The notes beneath the pieces are model-generated. The model searched no databases, was not told where the DNA came from, and was given only the letters and a program-made list of their open reading frames with translations. From assembly GCA_027579435.1 (NCBI GenBank), contig JANBPK010000952.1, positions 1-64,000 on the forward strand: a stretch of DNA of 64,000 nt, written 5' to 3'. Both the position numbers and the translations under genes were made by a program. Origin of the DNA: Candolleomyces eurysporus. Taxonomy: Eukaryota > Basidiomycota > Agaricomycetes > Agaricales > Psathyrellaceae. Each line of letters opens with the position of its first letter. The stretch's first letter is position 1. This document shows positions 1-12,748 of the stretch, one piece after another.

Positions 1-985
1 TCCAGCAGGCCCTCGGCATCTTTGCTGCCCATGGCTTTGACCTCTACTCGGCCGACGCCCCCACGCCTGCTGTCCTCACTCGCTCCACAAGCCCCACCAC
101 CCCAACCACCCCCGNATTCCCCTCGCAGCAAGTCCCACTCGCCCTCGTCTAGCGAGGTCCGGATCCTCTCCCCCGATCTCGCCTGTGTCGGCCTTTCGGA
201 CGAGCTTGGCGTGGACCACTGGGGTCTCAAGATCGTGAAGCTCGTGGCCTTTCCGGACCTCATCCCCACCTCCTCGTCCTCCTCGCAGAACTCCTCCCAA
301 ACAGACTGTTCCGTCCCTCAATCTCCACTGTCCTCGCCTTCAGATTCTTCTGAGGACGACGGCTACTTTTCGCATTCCCCCNAAAAACGCTTCCTCCCCN
401 TTCCCTAGCCCCCTCTCGCTCCCATTCCTACTCTGAGCTTCCGAGCCCAGTTTCTCCGTCCCGTTCTGCGTCGAAGCATCCTTATCTCTCCAATTTTAGC
501 TTGCCATACTCCACAAAAGAACGGTATCCAGTCCACCAGCAGTTCTTTTCCTTCACGAGGACGCCAGAAGGCTCATCGCTGACCGCGGATGTGTGCGTCC
601 TAGCAACTCTTTTCCCACCTCATGAACGCCACATGGTCATCTGTGGAGGCGAGCTCGACGCTGCCGATGAGCGACTCGCCGGTGCGTCCCATCCCGAGGA
701 TTCTGATGGGGAGGAGGACGAGGACGACCGGCAGGAAGGATCCCTCAAGTGCCTCCAGATTGACCTCAGGAGGTTTGGCTTGGACAAGCATGGTCTGGTC
801 AACCGCTTTTCGAGGGTCTTGGAGGAGAATGGGATCAACCACATGTATAGTTCGACATTCAAGACAGCCAACTTGTTGGTAAGTCCTCCCCAACTTCACC
901 ACTTTCTCGTTCATTCGTTTACATCTCTGCGCAGGTCGACAAAAAGCAGGCGCTTCGCGCCCAGAGTTTGTTGCGTTCCTGTTGA
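1..985 (+). CDS. CASTOR/GATS-like ACT-domain protein, 5'-truncated
   Basis: The gene enters the window already open, so its start is missing. It resembles the CASTOR/GATS family of ACT-domain proteins: a segment around 190-270 reads LGVDHWGLKIVKLVAFPDLI, and a second ACT-like half around 530-880 contains FFSFTRTPEGSSLTADV and the near-terminal SSTFKTANLLV. An acidic insert (EDSDGEEDEDDRQE) sits in the second half. One intron (879-934, GTAAGT...GCAG) joins TTG to GTC in phase 0, and the stop is TGA at 983-985. Human CASTOR1 is a cytosolic arginine sensor upstream of TORC1; whether the fungal protein binds an amino acid is unknown. As printed, the frame breaks at N characters at 115, 382 and 400. 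Removing all three joins the frames through a Ser/Pro-rich linker, so the breaks look like assembly artefacts, not a pseudogene. Family call fairly confident, role not. Confidence 0.7.
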
Positions 986-3609
986 TTCCGAATCAGAAAA
1001 TGGCCGCCCGGTTTTCAATTAGACAAGCTTTCCTTCCCGGTGGCGCTTTGAATCCTCATGTCAACCCGCTTCAACCCCATTGATTCAGACGGCCGCGCTT
1101 CGCAATTTGTTGTTTTTTTNAGCGTGGCGGCTGTAAAAAGAATAACCGCCATTTTTACTTTCGAGCAGTGGACGATGGGCTTTGATTTCTAATCTCTATG
1201 CCTTATCTATCGCCGACAACCCGCCGCTTTCCAGGTTTGACTTGATCAAGTCACGTCGCCTCGGGAATTGCGACTCTTCGCCGGTCCAAAAATCTGTCAT
1301 GCCGCATGCACTGCGTTGCGTGACTGGCGCTGACCTCGACTGTTTCTCGTTCATGCATCCAGACCTCTTGATTATCATCATGCTCCTTTCCATCTTCTAT
1401 GCCTACTTTCCCTTTGCATGAGCGTTTTGCTACGACTACACGACCGCCCGCCCCACTCAGTTCAACACCGACCCGATATCTATTTCATCATTATCTATAC
1501 CCCTCTTCCCGTTCCGACCCGCAACGCTTCCTGCATTTCACGCTATCGCCACGATTGTTATTATCACCAGCATTTTCCATTTTTCACATCATCCTTCCGA
1601 CGACCTCATCATCTCTGTAGTTGTACGGCTCGTGTATACGTACTCATTCGCATATCCATGTTCCGTTCGTTGGCTTACTCGCGTGCGTTTCATTGCTTGT
1701 TTTCCTTTTCCTCTGCTGTACGTCTTCGATGTCTTTCTCCATCCAACCATCGACACTGCTCGATCGTGATTCGTGTATGTATTATCTAGATTTTGAGTAC
1801 CATATTTGTAGGAAAAGTAGTTTAGTGTACGTATACGTTTTAGCGCGCCATAGCCATTTCATTGTAGCAATTCAATTCGCAGTCGACTCGGACACTACCT
1901 TTTTCGAGGCCAGCGCTAAATTGCTCAACGCTTTGTGGCGGCGGATGGAGCTCGAGGGATAGGGATAGGGAATGATAAGAAGGCTATTGCCACTATGCTA
2001 ATTGAAATAGGTTCAATAGGGGGCCACTACGCAGGGCACTGTCAACGAGATAACCAGTCCAATAGAAATAGAATCTGGGTACTGAATGCATCCACAACTG
2101 TTTACTGTGACCGCCAGACTGGTGGTGATCCGATATGGAGGAAGGTGAGATTCAGAGGCTAGCATCTGATTGAATGTATTGTGCATCCTCTTTCGAGCCA
2201 ATTTCTCGTTTTTGACTCGAGGGAAACGAGACTCTGTTCTGTTCTTAGCGGGGGAGGTCACGGTATCGGTGGGCTTCGACATACAGACTTGCCATATGTA
2301 AACGCTGCTTCCCCTTTACGGTATCCAGAATTCGAGGGAGCTTCGCGGGAAGGGGGCAAGTCAATTGAGACGCAAATATGTTCATCTACGCAAAATGATA
2401 TTGATTCCAACCTTGGTGAGAAGTCAACTGGTGTGACGAGGTACTTGTGCGCGGTTCCCGGTATGTATCATGTGGTACGTCCAGATGACACCGCCCGGGC
2501 GAGCCAAAGAAACGGACGCGAATTACATAGGTGCTGACGTCGACGTTAACGTTCAGAGCAAGGTAGCATGAGGATATATTGCTGGTGCAGTGCTGCATGG
2601 ACCGGTCCAGAATTTGCTCGAGCGCTACCCTGCAGGGATGTATACATATACCCTGGACCAGACACACACCTTTCATGGAAGTATATAGCAAATTCATTCA
2701 GACCGACCGGCAAACGAGCCATAGTCGGAGATCGTCGCCTCGCCTCAATGGTCGATGATGTCGTCAGCAGGACCCTGCAGTTTCCAGTTCATTAATTAAA
2801 TGTCGGACGGACAACGGGCGTCCTCGACCATGACCTTGACATGTTCTGCCATTGACACCCATCGGACGATCGATGGTTCGTACATGCTAGAACGAGACTA
2901 GAATGAGGTCTAGGGTATCCGCGCCAACGGTTCGCAGTCCTGGAACGGCACCCCAGCTTGCGATGATCCCGACGCCAGTGCGCGGGTTCCAAGCATCCCG
3001 TTCGAGTTCAGTGACCTGGTATAAGAACGTCACATTGAATGAAAGATAGCTAAAATTAATCGATGAATAAGGGAAAAAAATCCAGGGATAACCGAGACAG
3101 GGTTGGGCTAAAAAAAAACGCACACAAGTATCCGAAAAGGACACTAAACAGATTAGATGCAAAACCGCATGCATTAAACCGAAGCCTAGATATCCAGGAA
3201 CAGTGACCGAGTAACCTATGCGAGATGAGAAGGTCGATGAATAAAATAAATAGGTATGTGGGGAGGTGTGATGCAGGATAAAAATGCAAAAAATGAATGT
3301 CGAGGATGAAAGATGCAACGGTAGCTTGGATACGGGTACGCTGATGCAAAGCGAGCAGAACATGCTCGAGAATGTTCGGAGAAAATGCAAGTGTGACGCG
3401 AGGATGACTGAGAAACATGCCGGAGAAAGGAAGAATATGCAAAGGGAGAAATAAAATGAGAATGCGATGATAAAATGGAACAAGAAAAGGTGCGAAAGCA
3501 GGGCGGAAAGCAAAGGGCAAAGCGGGAAAACAGGGAGTCGGAGATGGATAGTTTGTGTGAAGGGAATCGCCAATGAGAGTGAGGGGTCGCGGGAATAGGT
3601 AAGGGAGCC
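986..3609. other. Long intergenic stretch, no supported gene
   Basis: About 2.6 kb between the CASTOR-like gene and the stop of the minus-strand gene at 3610. Short ORFs occur on both strands (1182-1962 plus, 2181-2537 plus, 2887-3573 minus), but none shows a recognisable domain, coherent splicing or coding-like composition. The longest, 2887-3573 minus, lies in pyrimidine-rich DNA that is poor in stops for compositional reasons. An imperfect 6-bp hairpin (TGGCGG/CCGCCA) spans 1125-1151. The stretch probably holds two 3' UTRs and perhaps a non-coding transcript. Confidence 0.5.
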
Positions 3610-5697
3610 TCAGCAGGATATTTCGATGCCGTTCCTTGAGGCGACGCTGAGGTACCAGTCGTCCAAGGGAGGTAGATCTTCTTCTTCTTCCTCGTCGTCG
3701 AAATAGAAGATATGTTTTGAAGGACGGTCAGGGATTTCTTGATTTTTATTCTCTTTGATTGTGCTTTCGGAGCCTTCCCAGCTACGGGATTCCGAATTTT
3801 CGTATTGGGCATCACAGTCCCAAGAACCATGCGGGTTACTTTCATCGTCATCGTCGAGGTACCTTGCTGAGTGCCCCCAGGGAAGGTATCGTTGCTCGTC
3901 TTCAAAGTCGATGGGTGTCCTGGGCTCGGAGGTATCAGTTTCGGAGGAGACGTCGGAGCAGCTATCATCATGATCGTCATCATCAGGGATCGAATCAAAG
4001 ACAGAATATTGCGTCGGAGACATGTTGATGAAGGAGACGGCCTGAGAGGGTACAACAAGATATCGACCAAAGCCGCCATCTTGGGGATCGTTGGTCGCGA
4101 CGGAATAATGTATCCATGGGTCTTGAGATGGGGGAGAACTAATCATAATATGTGGCACAGAGAACGGGTTGGAGGAATCGATGATCACGACCCCGGGGTA
4201 ATTAGCGCATTTCAGCAACGGCTACCAGAGATGGATGAGCGAGATTTGCGGGTAGATATGAAATAGAACGAACCTCGGCAGGATCAGTCCAGACGAAGGG
4301 TTTTTCAAGGGATTCCAGGAAGCTTGCATCGTTATATCGATCGCTCCAGATTTTTGCATGCTCGCACGTCTCAAACGCCTGGAGAATGGCGGTCAATACA
4401 GGTAAATAGCAGAGGACGGAGAGACTTGAAGACTCACGACGGCCTTGAATCGATGGCGCTGCAGAGCAGTCACAACATGGTTCATCGTCAACCTTTCACT
4501 CCCGGTCTCCTCCATCTGCAGGAATCAGTTAGCCGGGACATAAAGTTTTTTTNGTGGCTTGTGGCTTAGAAACGGGTTGTGAAAGAGGACATACCAACTG
4601 ATCGAACCTTGATCTGGAAAAGACGCGGCGCGGAATCCCGCGTGCCATCGATATCCGGTGCCCTATGGTCACCGGCCAATAGCATTGCTCGTCGCGGTAG
4701 GGCATCCGGGCAAACCGGCAGCCGTCGAAACCAGGTACAGGCAGCCGGTTTGGCTCCTGGGCATAGTAATTGACGCGATTCATCCATGGAATGTAGAAAT
4801 CGTCAGTTGTGTCGATGGCTGGTGAAATGACAATATGAGGAGCGACTTCGGGGCAGGTTGAGCTGAGCACGATGTTCGTTCTAACGGAGAAATGCTCCCG
4901 CAACGCGTCCTGCGGCAAAAGGAATCGCGTATGGTTAGACGCGTGAAAAATGTCCCGGGACGCGACTATTTCAGAAAAACATACGTTGTCGCGTTCCTCG
5001 AATCCTTTGCTCTCGTCATCCTCGGTGCTGGCTACGACAGTGGACTGGATGTTGCACAGCTGGTGTTCAAGGGTCAGAATAGTGACATACGCGCAAAAAA
5101 TATGCCAGCGTACCATGTCGTGGAGGAGTTCAGTCTCTGAAGACCGCTGGAGGAATGCCTGGTCGAGGGCGTCGAGGTCCACGTTTGTTGGCTCGCTCAA
5201 GTTCCACAGCTGTTCATGTGGCATGCATGAGGCGGCCGCTGGACTGCGGCCGTCACCCACCAGCTGCGCTGGAACGGAAGAGACATCTTGCGTCTCTGTT
5301 TGAGAGGATTGACTTGGCTCCGGAAGGTTATTGAGCGCGTCGTCATCGGGCGTAGAGTACGAAGGTGATGCAAAGTCCGTCTTCAATGGATATTAAGAGC
5401 TATTCTCGAAAAATATAAAATGAGACGCACCATAAGTTCTGCTCCTTTCTCATATCTCTTTCGTCGCTTGAATTTCCGTCTCTTTGACCCGCACCCAGGC
5501 GACGGTATTGGCGAGGCTTGCGACGCTGGCGCTTTAATTTCGGTGTCCCGAGCGCACGTGATCGTGCCAGAACGCGACCCTGCATTCCCGTTACGCGACA
5601 GGCGTGGCCTTGAAGTCGATCTGTTGAATAGGGAGGCCAGTTTGATCGATTTGAGTGAACTGCAGAAGTCGGAAAAGCGGTGGTTGGTGAAAGGCAT
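3610..5697 (-). CDS. Unrecognised 615-aa protein with NLS and acidic tail
   Basis: I do not recognise a family. Five exons fit perfectly in phase: 5697-5431, 5380-4595, 4515-4438, 4378-4274 and 4221-3610, all with GT/AG introns, giving 615 residues. Exon 1 holds a strongly basic cluster (KRRKFKRRKRYEK, about residues 72-84) that looks like a nuclear localisation signal. The central part (about residues 190-370) is well structured in composition, with aromatic-rich segments such as DDFYIPWMNRVNYYAQEP and GCRFARMPYRDEQCYWPV. The last 130 residues are Asp/Glu/Ser-rich (PDDDDHDDSCSD, DDEEEEEDLPPLDDWY). The start is the first ATG of an open exon with no upstream extension. The clean splicing argues for a real gene, probably a lineage-specific nuclear protein. 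The third intron position (4594-4516) contains an N at 4553. Confidence 0.75.
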
Positions 5698-6347
5698 AGT
5701 GGGAGTGCAGAAGGGCAGTGTTCGACAAAGACAATCGTTTATAAACAGTCAACGGCGTTAAAGGAGTTGTTTGGATACTGGTCACGAGGCACTTGCTGTG
5801 GTTGCCACACTACTATTGAAGGTTGCTGTAGAATACTTGGACCGTCGTCGGGTGAAGGAACACAATGTGGGGTTGTCCTCAAGCCAGTGAGAAGCTGTTG
5901 GGAGGGAGGAGGCGATGAAACCGACGACGCTAGGCCTGCGAGAATAAATAAAATTGTATATAGGCGTTGCGGGGCAACAGAAGAGAATCTCTCAGACAGT
6001 CTTACCATGGAACCTTCAATGGAATCAAGAACTTCTCTTGTTCCACCGCTTGAAGAGACAGCGTGCATTGATTATAAAACTTGAAAACACCCAATCAGAA
6101 CGTCTGTGCACATCAACACGACGGGTAGAATTTTCACGCTCATTTTTCGTTCACTCCTCGTTGAATTGGATTGCGCTAGGCAAGTTGGGATTCCTCCATC
6201 TTTACGTCTTGTAGGGACAATCATCATTGAAACTAAGCGACTGAGTATGCGAATCCGAAGAGCGTAAATGCTCATCATGCAGGGCGCAATGCATGACGTG
6301 GATTCGAGTGGACAAGAGCCTCTTGTTTCAATTGATTAACGTTCCCT
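5698..6347. other. Intergenic, upstream of the 615-aa gene
   Basis: About 650 bp between two minus-strand genes. It must hold the 3' UTR of the SDR gene and the promoter of the gene starting at 5697. ORFs on both strands here (5680-6084 plus, 5739-6068 minus) lack domains and splice logic. I see no clear TATA box. Confidence 0.5.
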
Positions 6348-7902
6348 TCAGTCTTCCTTGTTCTCAGGACTGTCTTCAGAACGTCGGGTGAATCGCTTGT
6401 CAAAGTGCTGCATGGCATAGTCCGCGGTGGTAAACTAGTTTCACAAACAATGAGCCAACAATCGAACAACAAGGTGTAAGAAACAAACTCACCCATTGTG
6501 CAAAGTCACGAAGGAAACTCGGGAGATGATTGATATATGGAGCGAAGTTTGCATAGAAGGGCAAAAATATTTGCTGGGAGTGCTGTTCGTCCAGGGCTGC
6601 AATGATTCGCTTCACAACTGCTACCGGAGGCAAAGAAGGGAAGAGGAATCTCCAGAAGAACGACGATGGGAGTTCCACTCCCTGGAACATGGGCGTGAGG
6701 ACATGACCGGGGCACACCACTGTTGTTCGGATCTTGGAAGCATTGTACCTGTCCCGCTTAGGAAATGTTTTGCGCAGAATACACAGCAACTCACCTATGG
6801 TCCAGCTCATATCTGAGAGACTGATCCAAAGCAATGAGGGAGGCCTTTGATGCACAGTAATCGGCTAAAATGGAGGTCAGAGCAGTCAAAGACGGAAATA
6901 TGTCTCCACGTACTCATTTGCGCGGTGCCAGTAATCCCCATGACTGAGGACATGGTCACTATGTGCCCCTCCTTCTGCTCGAGCATAGCTGGGAGGAATG
7001 CCTTCAAAGTCCAAAAGTGGGCCAAGGTATTAACGCCGAAAGTCCTAGCCAAAATCATTAGAAGTGGTCATAACGTTTGGCCGGTAGGAACTCACTGTTG
7101 AACATCTTCCGGGGTAAGATCCAGAATCAGCTTCCCTTGAACAACGCCTGCGTTGTTGATGATGACTGTAGGGTCTCCAATCTAAAGCAAGTTGAAGCAA
7201 GGGTTCCATCGGTAATCACGGCCTTCATACCTCTTCCCTGATTCGCGCAGCAACGGTGTTGACCTCCTCCCACTTGGATACATCGCATTTGTAGTAGGTG
7301 ATATTGTCTATAAAGATGTCAAATGGTGTCGAGAAACAATAAGATGAACTCACAGTTCTCCGTCACAATTGGCTTAATGTCGAGAACGACAACAGTAACA
7401 TTGCGAACAGCCAAGGTATTGGCAAGGAGTTCACCAATCCCCGATGACCCTGGAGTACTTCAGTATATCCCGGAGAGTGAATGAGATAAGATAAGTACCC
7501 CCTGTAATGAGCACAATTTGTTCACCCCAGTCGAATCGTGGAGGGCCAAACAGCAAGCTGCCTTGGTTTCTATACAGCCTGGAATACCATCGGAGGAACC
7601 CTGAGCAGACTTAGTCGAAGAAAACGCTAGAGGAGAGGAATGCTCACAGAACAACGAAAGGCCTACGTAGTAGACTCCCCATCCAATGATGCCTGGGTCG
7701 GTAACTTTGGCGCCCTGGAATACGAAGAAGATAGGAACGAAAACGACGAAGAACGGACCTAAGAAATAGCAATTAGCCTTTAGCCAAGTCATAGATATCA
7801 TACTGGATACTCACTAAAGATTGTGTGGCTCAACACTTTCACAACTAAGTCAAGGTCGAGGTTGTCGAAGATGGGCGAAGGTTCGGAAGAAGGGCTGGCC
7901 AT
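6348..7902 (-). CDS. Membrane-anchored short-chain dehydrogenase (SDR16C-like)
   Basis: A classical short-chain dehydrogenase/reductase split into several small exons. After a short N-terminus comes a hydrophobic segment (FFVVFVPIFFVFQ), likely a membrane anchor or hairpin. The Rossmann cofactor motif TGGSSGIG is spliced across an intron (donor after ACAGGGG). NNAG follows, then the active-site serine in TMSSVMGITG and the YxxxK catalytic pair in ADYCASK. The C-terminus carries the CPGHVLTPMFQG segment and a second hydrophobic region (FFWRFLFPSLPP). This pattern matches the 16C group, which includes RDH10-type retinol and lipid dehydrogenases of ER and lipid droplets. The physiological substrate in fungi cannot be read from sequence. 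ATG at 7902-7900, stop TGA at 6350-6348. Confidence 0.85.
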
Positions 7903-9107
7903 GGTGAGAGACGAAGATCAACTAAACGGGTCGAAGGCGCAGCCTCTGCTCTGGGTCAGTAAAGATCGAATTCATTCGGTGTAACTCAAGACGTACTCCT
8001 TGAGATGAAGGGATGGAAAAAGAGTGAAATGATATTGCACGCACGACGTGGTAGCTCATCATTCGCACTGTCGGCTGTTGTACACGAAAGGGGCAATCCA
8101 GCCCCTGTCTAGGCATCTACCAACGTCTCGAATTACAGGTTCTAACTAATGACATTGAGTGCCATATACAGACCTTGAAGCTGTTTTTTCGTGGAGGGAT
8201 TGTAGCCACGGCCCCTGTCCGTGTTGGAAGCATAGGAACATGCATATGATAATGTCAACTAAGAGCTCTATTACTGTTAACTTCGTCGGGATCACTCGGA
8301 GCACCTGAATTCTTCGATTCGATTTATCTGCTGACGCCAACTGACACGATGGCCAAGGTGAAATCAGGTCAAAGAATTGATACTTCTGAGCTGCCAGCGT
8401 GTATCACCGTGTCGAAGTGCCAATGCACAGCAACCGACAACAAGTGGACAAGTTTCACACATCTGCTTCCCAATGACAGGATTGCGTGGTTCCCGAGAGG
8501 AAGTGCAGATTGTAAAAAATTTGTCATGAATTGGGCTGATAATTTGGGTCAAAAAATGACACAGTATCTCCACAGATAGCACTATCCGAAGCATCAGCGT
8601 CTGAAACGTCAGTAACTGGCCATCTTAGAATGGACACGGAACCGTGCTGTGGACCATGAGAAGTCCCCCGCACCCGTGCTCTAAAATAGTAGATAGCACC
8701 AGCAGATAGAGGAGTCACTTGAGATCTGGAGAGTCATCCAAGGTAATGAGTAGCCGTGGACCGAGATGAGGACGAGTCAGGGCGCCAAACGCAAAAAGTA
8801 CACTGCCATTCAGACATAATGCATAACGAAAAGGGTACATGGAAAAAGATGCCACCGGCTGGCCTATCGGATTTCCGAGTGGCAAAGGGGTAATCTTCGG
8901 GATATGGCGTTGTTCTCGTGTAAACCTGACGAGAAGAGGACGTCGGATAAAAGTAGAAGGGTAGTCGCGGACCAGACAAAAAAGGGATACGCCAATGTGT
9001 AGCCCGCTGTCGTCCCAGTGCTCATCAGCCAGGATGGAGGGACGGTCTGTTCCTCTCGTCTGGCGGAGGAACACTGAAGGTCAAAAGGTTGTGAAGGAAG
9101 TGACGGA
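7903..9107. other. Intergenic, SDR promoter and CAP 3' side
   Basis: About 1.2 kb between the SDR start and the CAP-protein stop, both on the minus strand. Minus-strand ORFs at 8715-9074 and 8864-9121 run into the CAP 3' end but have no recognisable domain and conflict with the better CAP splice ending at 9108. Plus-strand ORF 8349-8579 is likewise unsupported. I see no clear regulatory motif. Confidence 0.5.
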
Positions 9108-9778
9108 TTACAACTGGACATTTTCGCTGATAAAAACGGAGTAAGAAAATGACGAGAGTTTCACGGAAGGCAGACGTACGGAGCTTGACCAATGACATTT
9201 CCGGCAGGGTTGTATAGGCAGACATACAGGGTCTCCCTGCCAGGCTGTCCCGGCAAAGCATTGCGGCATGAAGCGATAGCACAGCCAAGCTCAGTTGTCG
9301 ACTTCCAAACAACTTGGGTCCAGTGGGTGTAAGAAGGGTTGGCCGGGTCATATTTGTCTGGTTAGAATAATGGTAAGGTTCGGTACGGTGCATCAAACGT
9401 CGACTGCAAACCTTTGTCTGCCATGAAGGTACCAACAGCGGCCCTGATAGGGAAGTCTCCTGTCGCAGCAACAATGTGTTCACCGTAAGGCTCGGTTTGC
9501 AGAAGACCGCCGGAGTTCCTGAATAGACATAGGTCTGCCCAGAAGGCGGCCTTTTGTGCTAGCGAAGGAGACCAGGACAAAGCAGGTGCTCCGTGCTGGG
9601 CTCGCACAGTGTTGTGTGCGTCCAAGAAGGTGTGGATGTCTGCATTGCTGAGGTCAACGGCACGTCGGGCTTTGGCAACGCTTGAATGGGGTGCAGCAAG
9701 GGCCTGGGCCCGGAAAATTGCTGGGAAGGCGACAAAGAGGGCGGTAAAGAGAGCGACGAAATAAGAGAGAGTATACAT
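9108..9778 (-). CDS. Secreted CAP/PR-1 (SCP) domain protein
   Basis: Secreted protein of the CAP superfamily (PR-1, Pry1, SCP/TAPS), whose yeast members bind sterols and fatty acids. The ATG at 9778 opens a signal peptide (MYTLSYFVALFTALFVAF). The CAP core follows: FLDAHNTVRAQHGAPALSW, then a region ending YGEH, then CAP motif 1 HWTQVVW and CAP motif 2 YVCLYNPAGNVIG. Introns were placed so the frame runs AAAG|ACAAATATGACC and GCTCC|CGAAAATGTC; the latter gives the typical family ending PENV followed by two residues and a stop at 9110-9108. The usual GHYTQ has become THWTQ, a mild departure that keeps the histidine. It may act in lipid export or substrate interaction; that is inference from the family. 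Confidence 0.85.
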
Positions 9779-10213
9779 GTCGGTTTAATCCTGACGGTAA
9801 TGAACGACGAAGGCAGCAAGTGCCGGAACTGAGAACACTAAGTCACAGAGGGTGAATGAGAAGTTGAAAGAATTCATCGCGGCGTTGCTAGGGTTGAGAT
9901 CATCAACCTGCGGATTTTACACACACCCACGCGGCGCCGAGATTTTCTGCTGTTGGTGATACCAATCGCGACAGTCGATGTTAGAGTGTAGACAAAGTGC
10001 AGAACCATCCGTCTACCTCCAGGAGTGGGGCAGCGGATGATTGCTCGGAACTCGATCATTTGACAGAATTCCAACAGTCAAACAGACTTCAAGTTATTGC
10101 TTGTGATGGGCTCTGGCTGATCTGTTTGAGGACTAGACTCGCACAACAAGCGTGTCCTGGTCGGACGATGCAATCACGAAGGATCGAATGCTAGATCTTC
10201 CAGTGCTACGTGA
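9779..10213. other. Promoter region of the CAP gene
   Basis: A 435-bp gap between the prefoldin stop and the CAP start, both minus strand. No coding signal and no convincing TATA box seen. Confidence 0.5.
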
Positions 10214-10764
10214 CTACGACACTGAAGATACAGGGCGAATACCATAATCGCGTTTGAACTTGTCAAATTCCTCTTCTTTGGTCTTATATTGGGAACCAAG
10301 GGTTGATATAACCTTCGCGATCTGGATATAAATGTGAGGATTCGTTCGAAGCAAAGTAAAGGATATACATACACCATCCCGATTGGTTTTCAAAGCAGGA
10401 ACGACTTCTTTCACTGTTCGTTCAGTGAGCACACCACCGATCAGGCGGAAGCACTTTCGGTTTGGATCTTCAGCCAGGGCTTCCTCGAGGGTACCCAAGA
10501 CGAGGCTGGGACAATAAAGACTTGCTGAGATGGCAGTAACAGAGAAAACCCATGCAATGACTCACGTATGCTCCTCAGCTTCAGACTCGAGTTCTCCGAT
10601 TTTGCTGGCTAGTGACTGGAGCTCATTTTGCATCCGAACATAGTTTTGCTGTATCTCTGGCTGATTCAAGTCAGACATAATATCGCAGGACTTTGGGTAG
10701 AAGCATCACCCTGATCTGAAAGAGGAGGGACCTTGGACTTTGCTTTCGCTGTGGTGGACGCCAT
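10214..10764 (-). CDS. PFD2: Prefoldin subunit 2
   Basis: Beta-type prefoldin subunit (Gim4/PFDN2), part of the cytosolic hexameric chaperone that hands nascent actin and tubulin to CCT/TRiC. Family features are clear: an N-terminal coiled coil (QQNYVRMQNELQSLASKIGE), a central beta-hairpin segment (CFRLIGGVLTERTVKEV) and a C-terminal coiled coil (KEEEFDKFKRDYGI). Four exons are needed. The first intron uses an acceptor that gives SDQ|EIQQNY, the second gives EEHT|LVLGTLEEAL, and the third lies after KTNRDG. ATG at 10764-10762, stop TAG at 10216-10214. The gene is divergent from NDUFS8 with only 179 bp between starts. Confidence 0.9.
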
Positions 10765-10943
10765 GGGAGACAAGTCGTCGGGTCGCTGGTTAGAGTTTCC
10801 GGCGATCTGATTGGCTGATCATTTGTTGTGACATGTGTGACCCTTGACTTTCCGTTCAGTTTCGAGACTCCAACACCGTCACCAGCAATTTCTTCGTCCT
10901 CGCCGTCCCCGTCCTCGTCCTCGTCGTCGCTGTGTTGCCAAAA
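10765..10943. promoter_or_regulatory. Shared divergent promoter with inverted CCAAT box
   Basis: The 179 bp between the prefoldin and NDUFS8 start codons must serve both genes. An ATTGG (inverted CCAAT) lies at 10810-10814. In fungi the Hap2/3/5 complex binds CCAAT boxes and regulates respiratory genes, so a role for NDUFS8 is plausible but inferred. Confidence 0.4.
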
Positions 10944-11968
<1,025 letters not shown>

Positions 11969-12748
11969 ATTCCCTACAGGCGCACTGCAGTTACTGTTCG
12001 TCTGGGTTTAGAGGTATAGACATGTATCAAATTTGTTTTATGTCAATTGCTTCGGTTAACTTTGCCCGCAATGCCCTTCCTTAAGGCTGTACCCAATCCA
12101 TAGATGGTGTGTGTCCCCCNTCCTTCCATTTTCTTCATTGTTCGTGTCTTCTCGGATTTCTGGGGCGGGCGTCATTTGCTCCTGTTTGCCGCCCATCCCC
12201 TTCCCCGAGCCAATGGGTCAAATAGGGAAAACGGAGGTGATCTTAAGTCTCCCACCTCATTGGCTTACAAGATGTCTACTCCGGCGAGGTCAGAAGGACT
12301 TGGCCAACAAGGTTCTGTTTGGTATAGCCACTCCGGTTCTGTGGCACAGGGACCGATGGAGCCATTCCGAAAGAGCTCAGGAGGCACGGAGGGAAGCCTT
12401 TTCTCTACCATAGAAAGCTCAACATTGTGGTGTAAAAAGGCACGGTGAGAACTTGCTTTGGGTTCACCGCTGTCGTGAATGACTAAATCCGGCGAGACCT
12501 TTCCTGCAGCATTCCTTGCAATATATTCCCCGAGTCTGCCGTTGTTGTGGCATTATATGACTGGGAAGGAGTCCATTTTTTTTTAATCGTGCACACAACG
12601 TCAGTCTCACGCTGCACGGGCTTAACCTCAGTGAACGAGAATCCGGGTCTTTCTCGCTTCAGGTTTCAAAGAGACCTAGCCGGCTGCATGAACATGAGCA
12701 GTTGGATGCCTGGCAGCCCCCTGCGATTCGGGTGTCAGAGATGCACAG
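11969..12748. other. Intergenic, no supported gene
   Basis: 780 bp after NDUFS8, with an N at 12120 beside a C-run. Plus-strand ORFs at 12104-12448 and 12547-12756 overlap in different frames, with no domain and no consistent splice. The stretch could include 5' exons or 5' UTR of the following hypothetical gene, but I cannot place them. Confidence 0.4.

Noticed and set aside
1182..1962. Overlapping plus-strand ORFs downstream of the CASTOR-like gene
   Set aside because: Different frames, low-complexity translation, no splice logic; more likely 3' UTR or non-coding.
1950..1972. GGGATAGGGATAGGG as a telomere-like repeat
   Set aside because: Only two to three units, interrupted, in the interior of gene-rich DNA.
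2887..3573. 228-codon minus-strand ORF rich in Leu, Phe, Ser and His
   Set aside because: The DNA strand is pyrimidine-rich, so stops are rare by composition; no ATG-supported gene structure, no domain, and it lies in the 3' region of the gene ending at 3610.
8715..9121. Minus-strand ORFs that could extend the CAP gene
   Set aside because: The splice giving the family ending PENV at 9108 is better supported; the extensions resemble no CAP protein.
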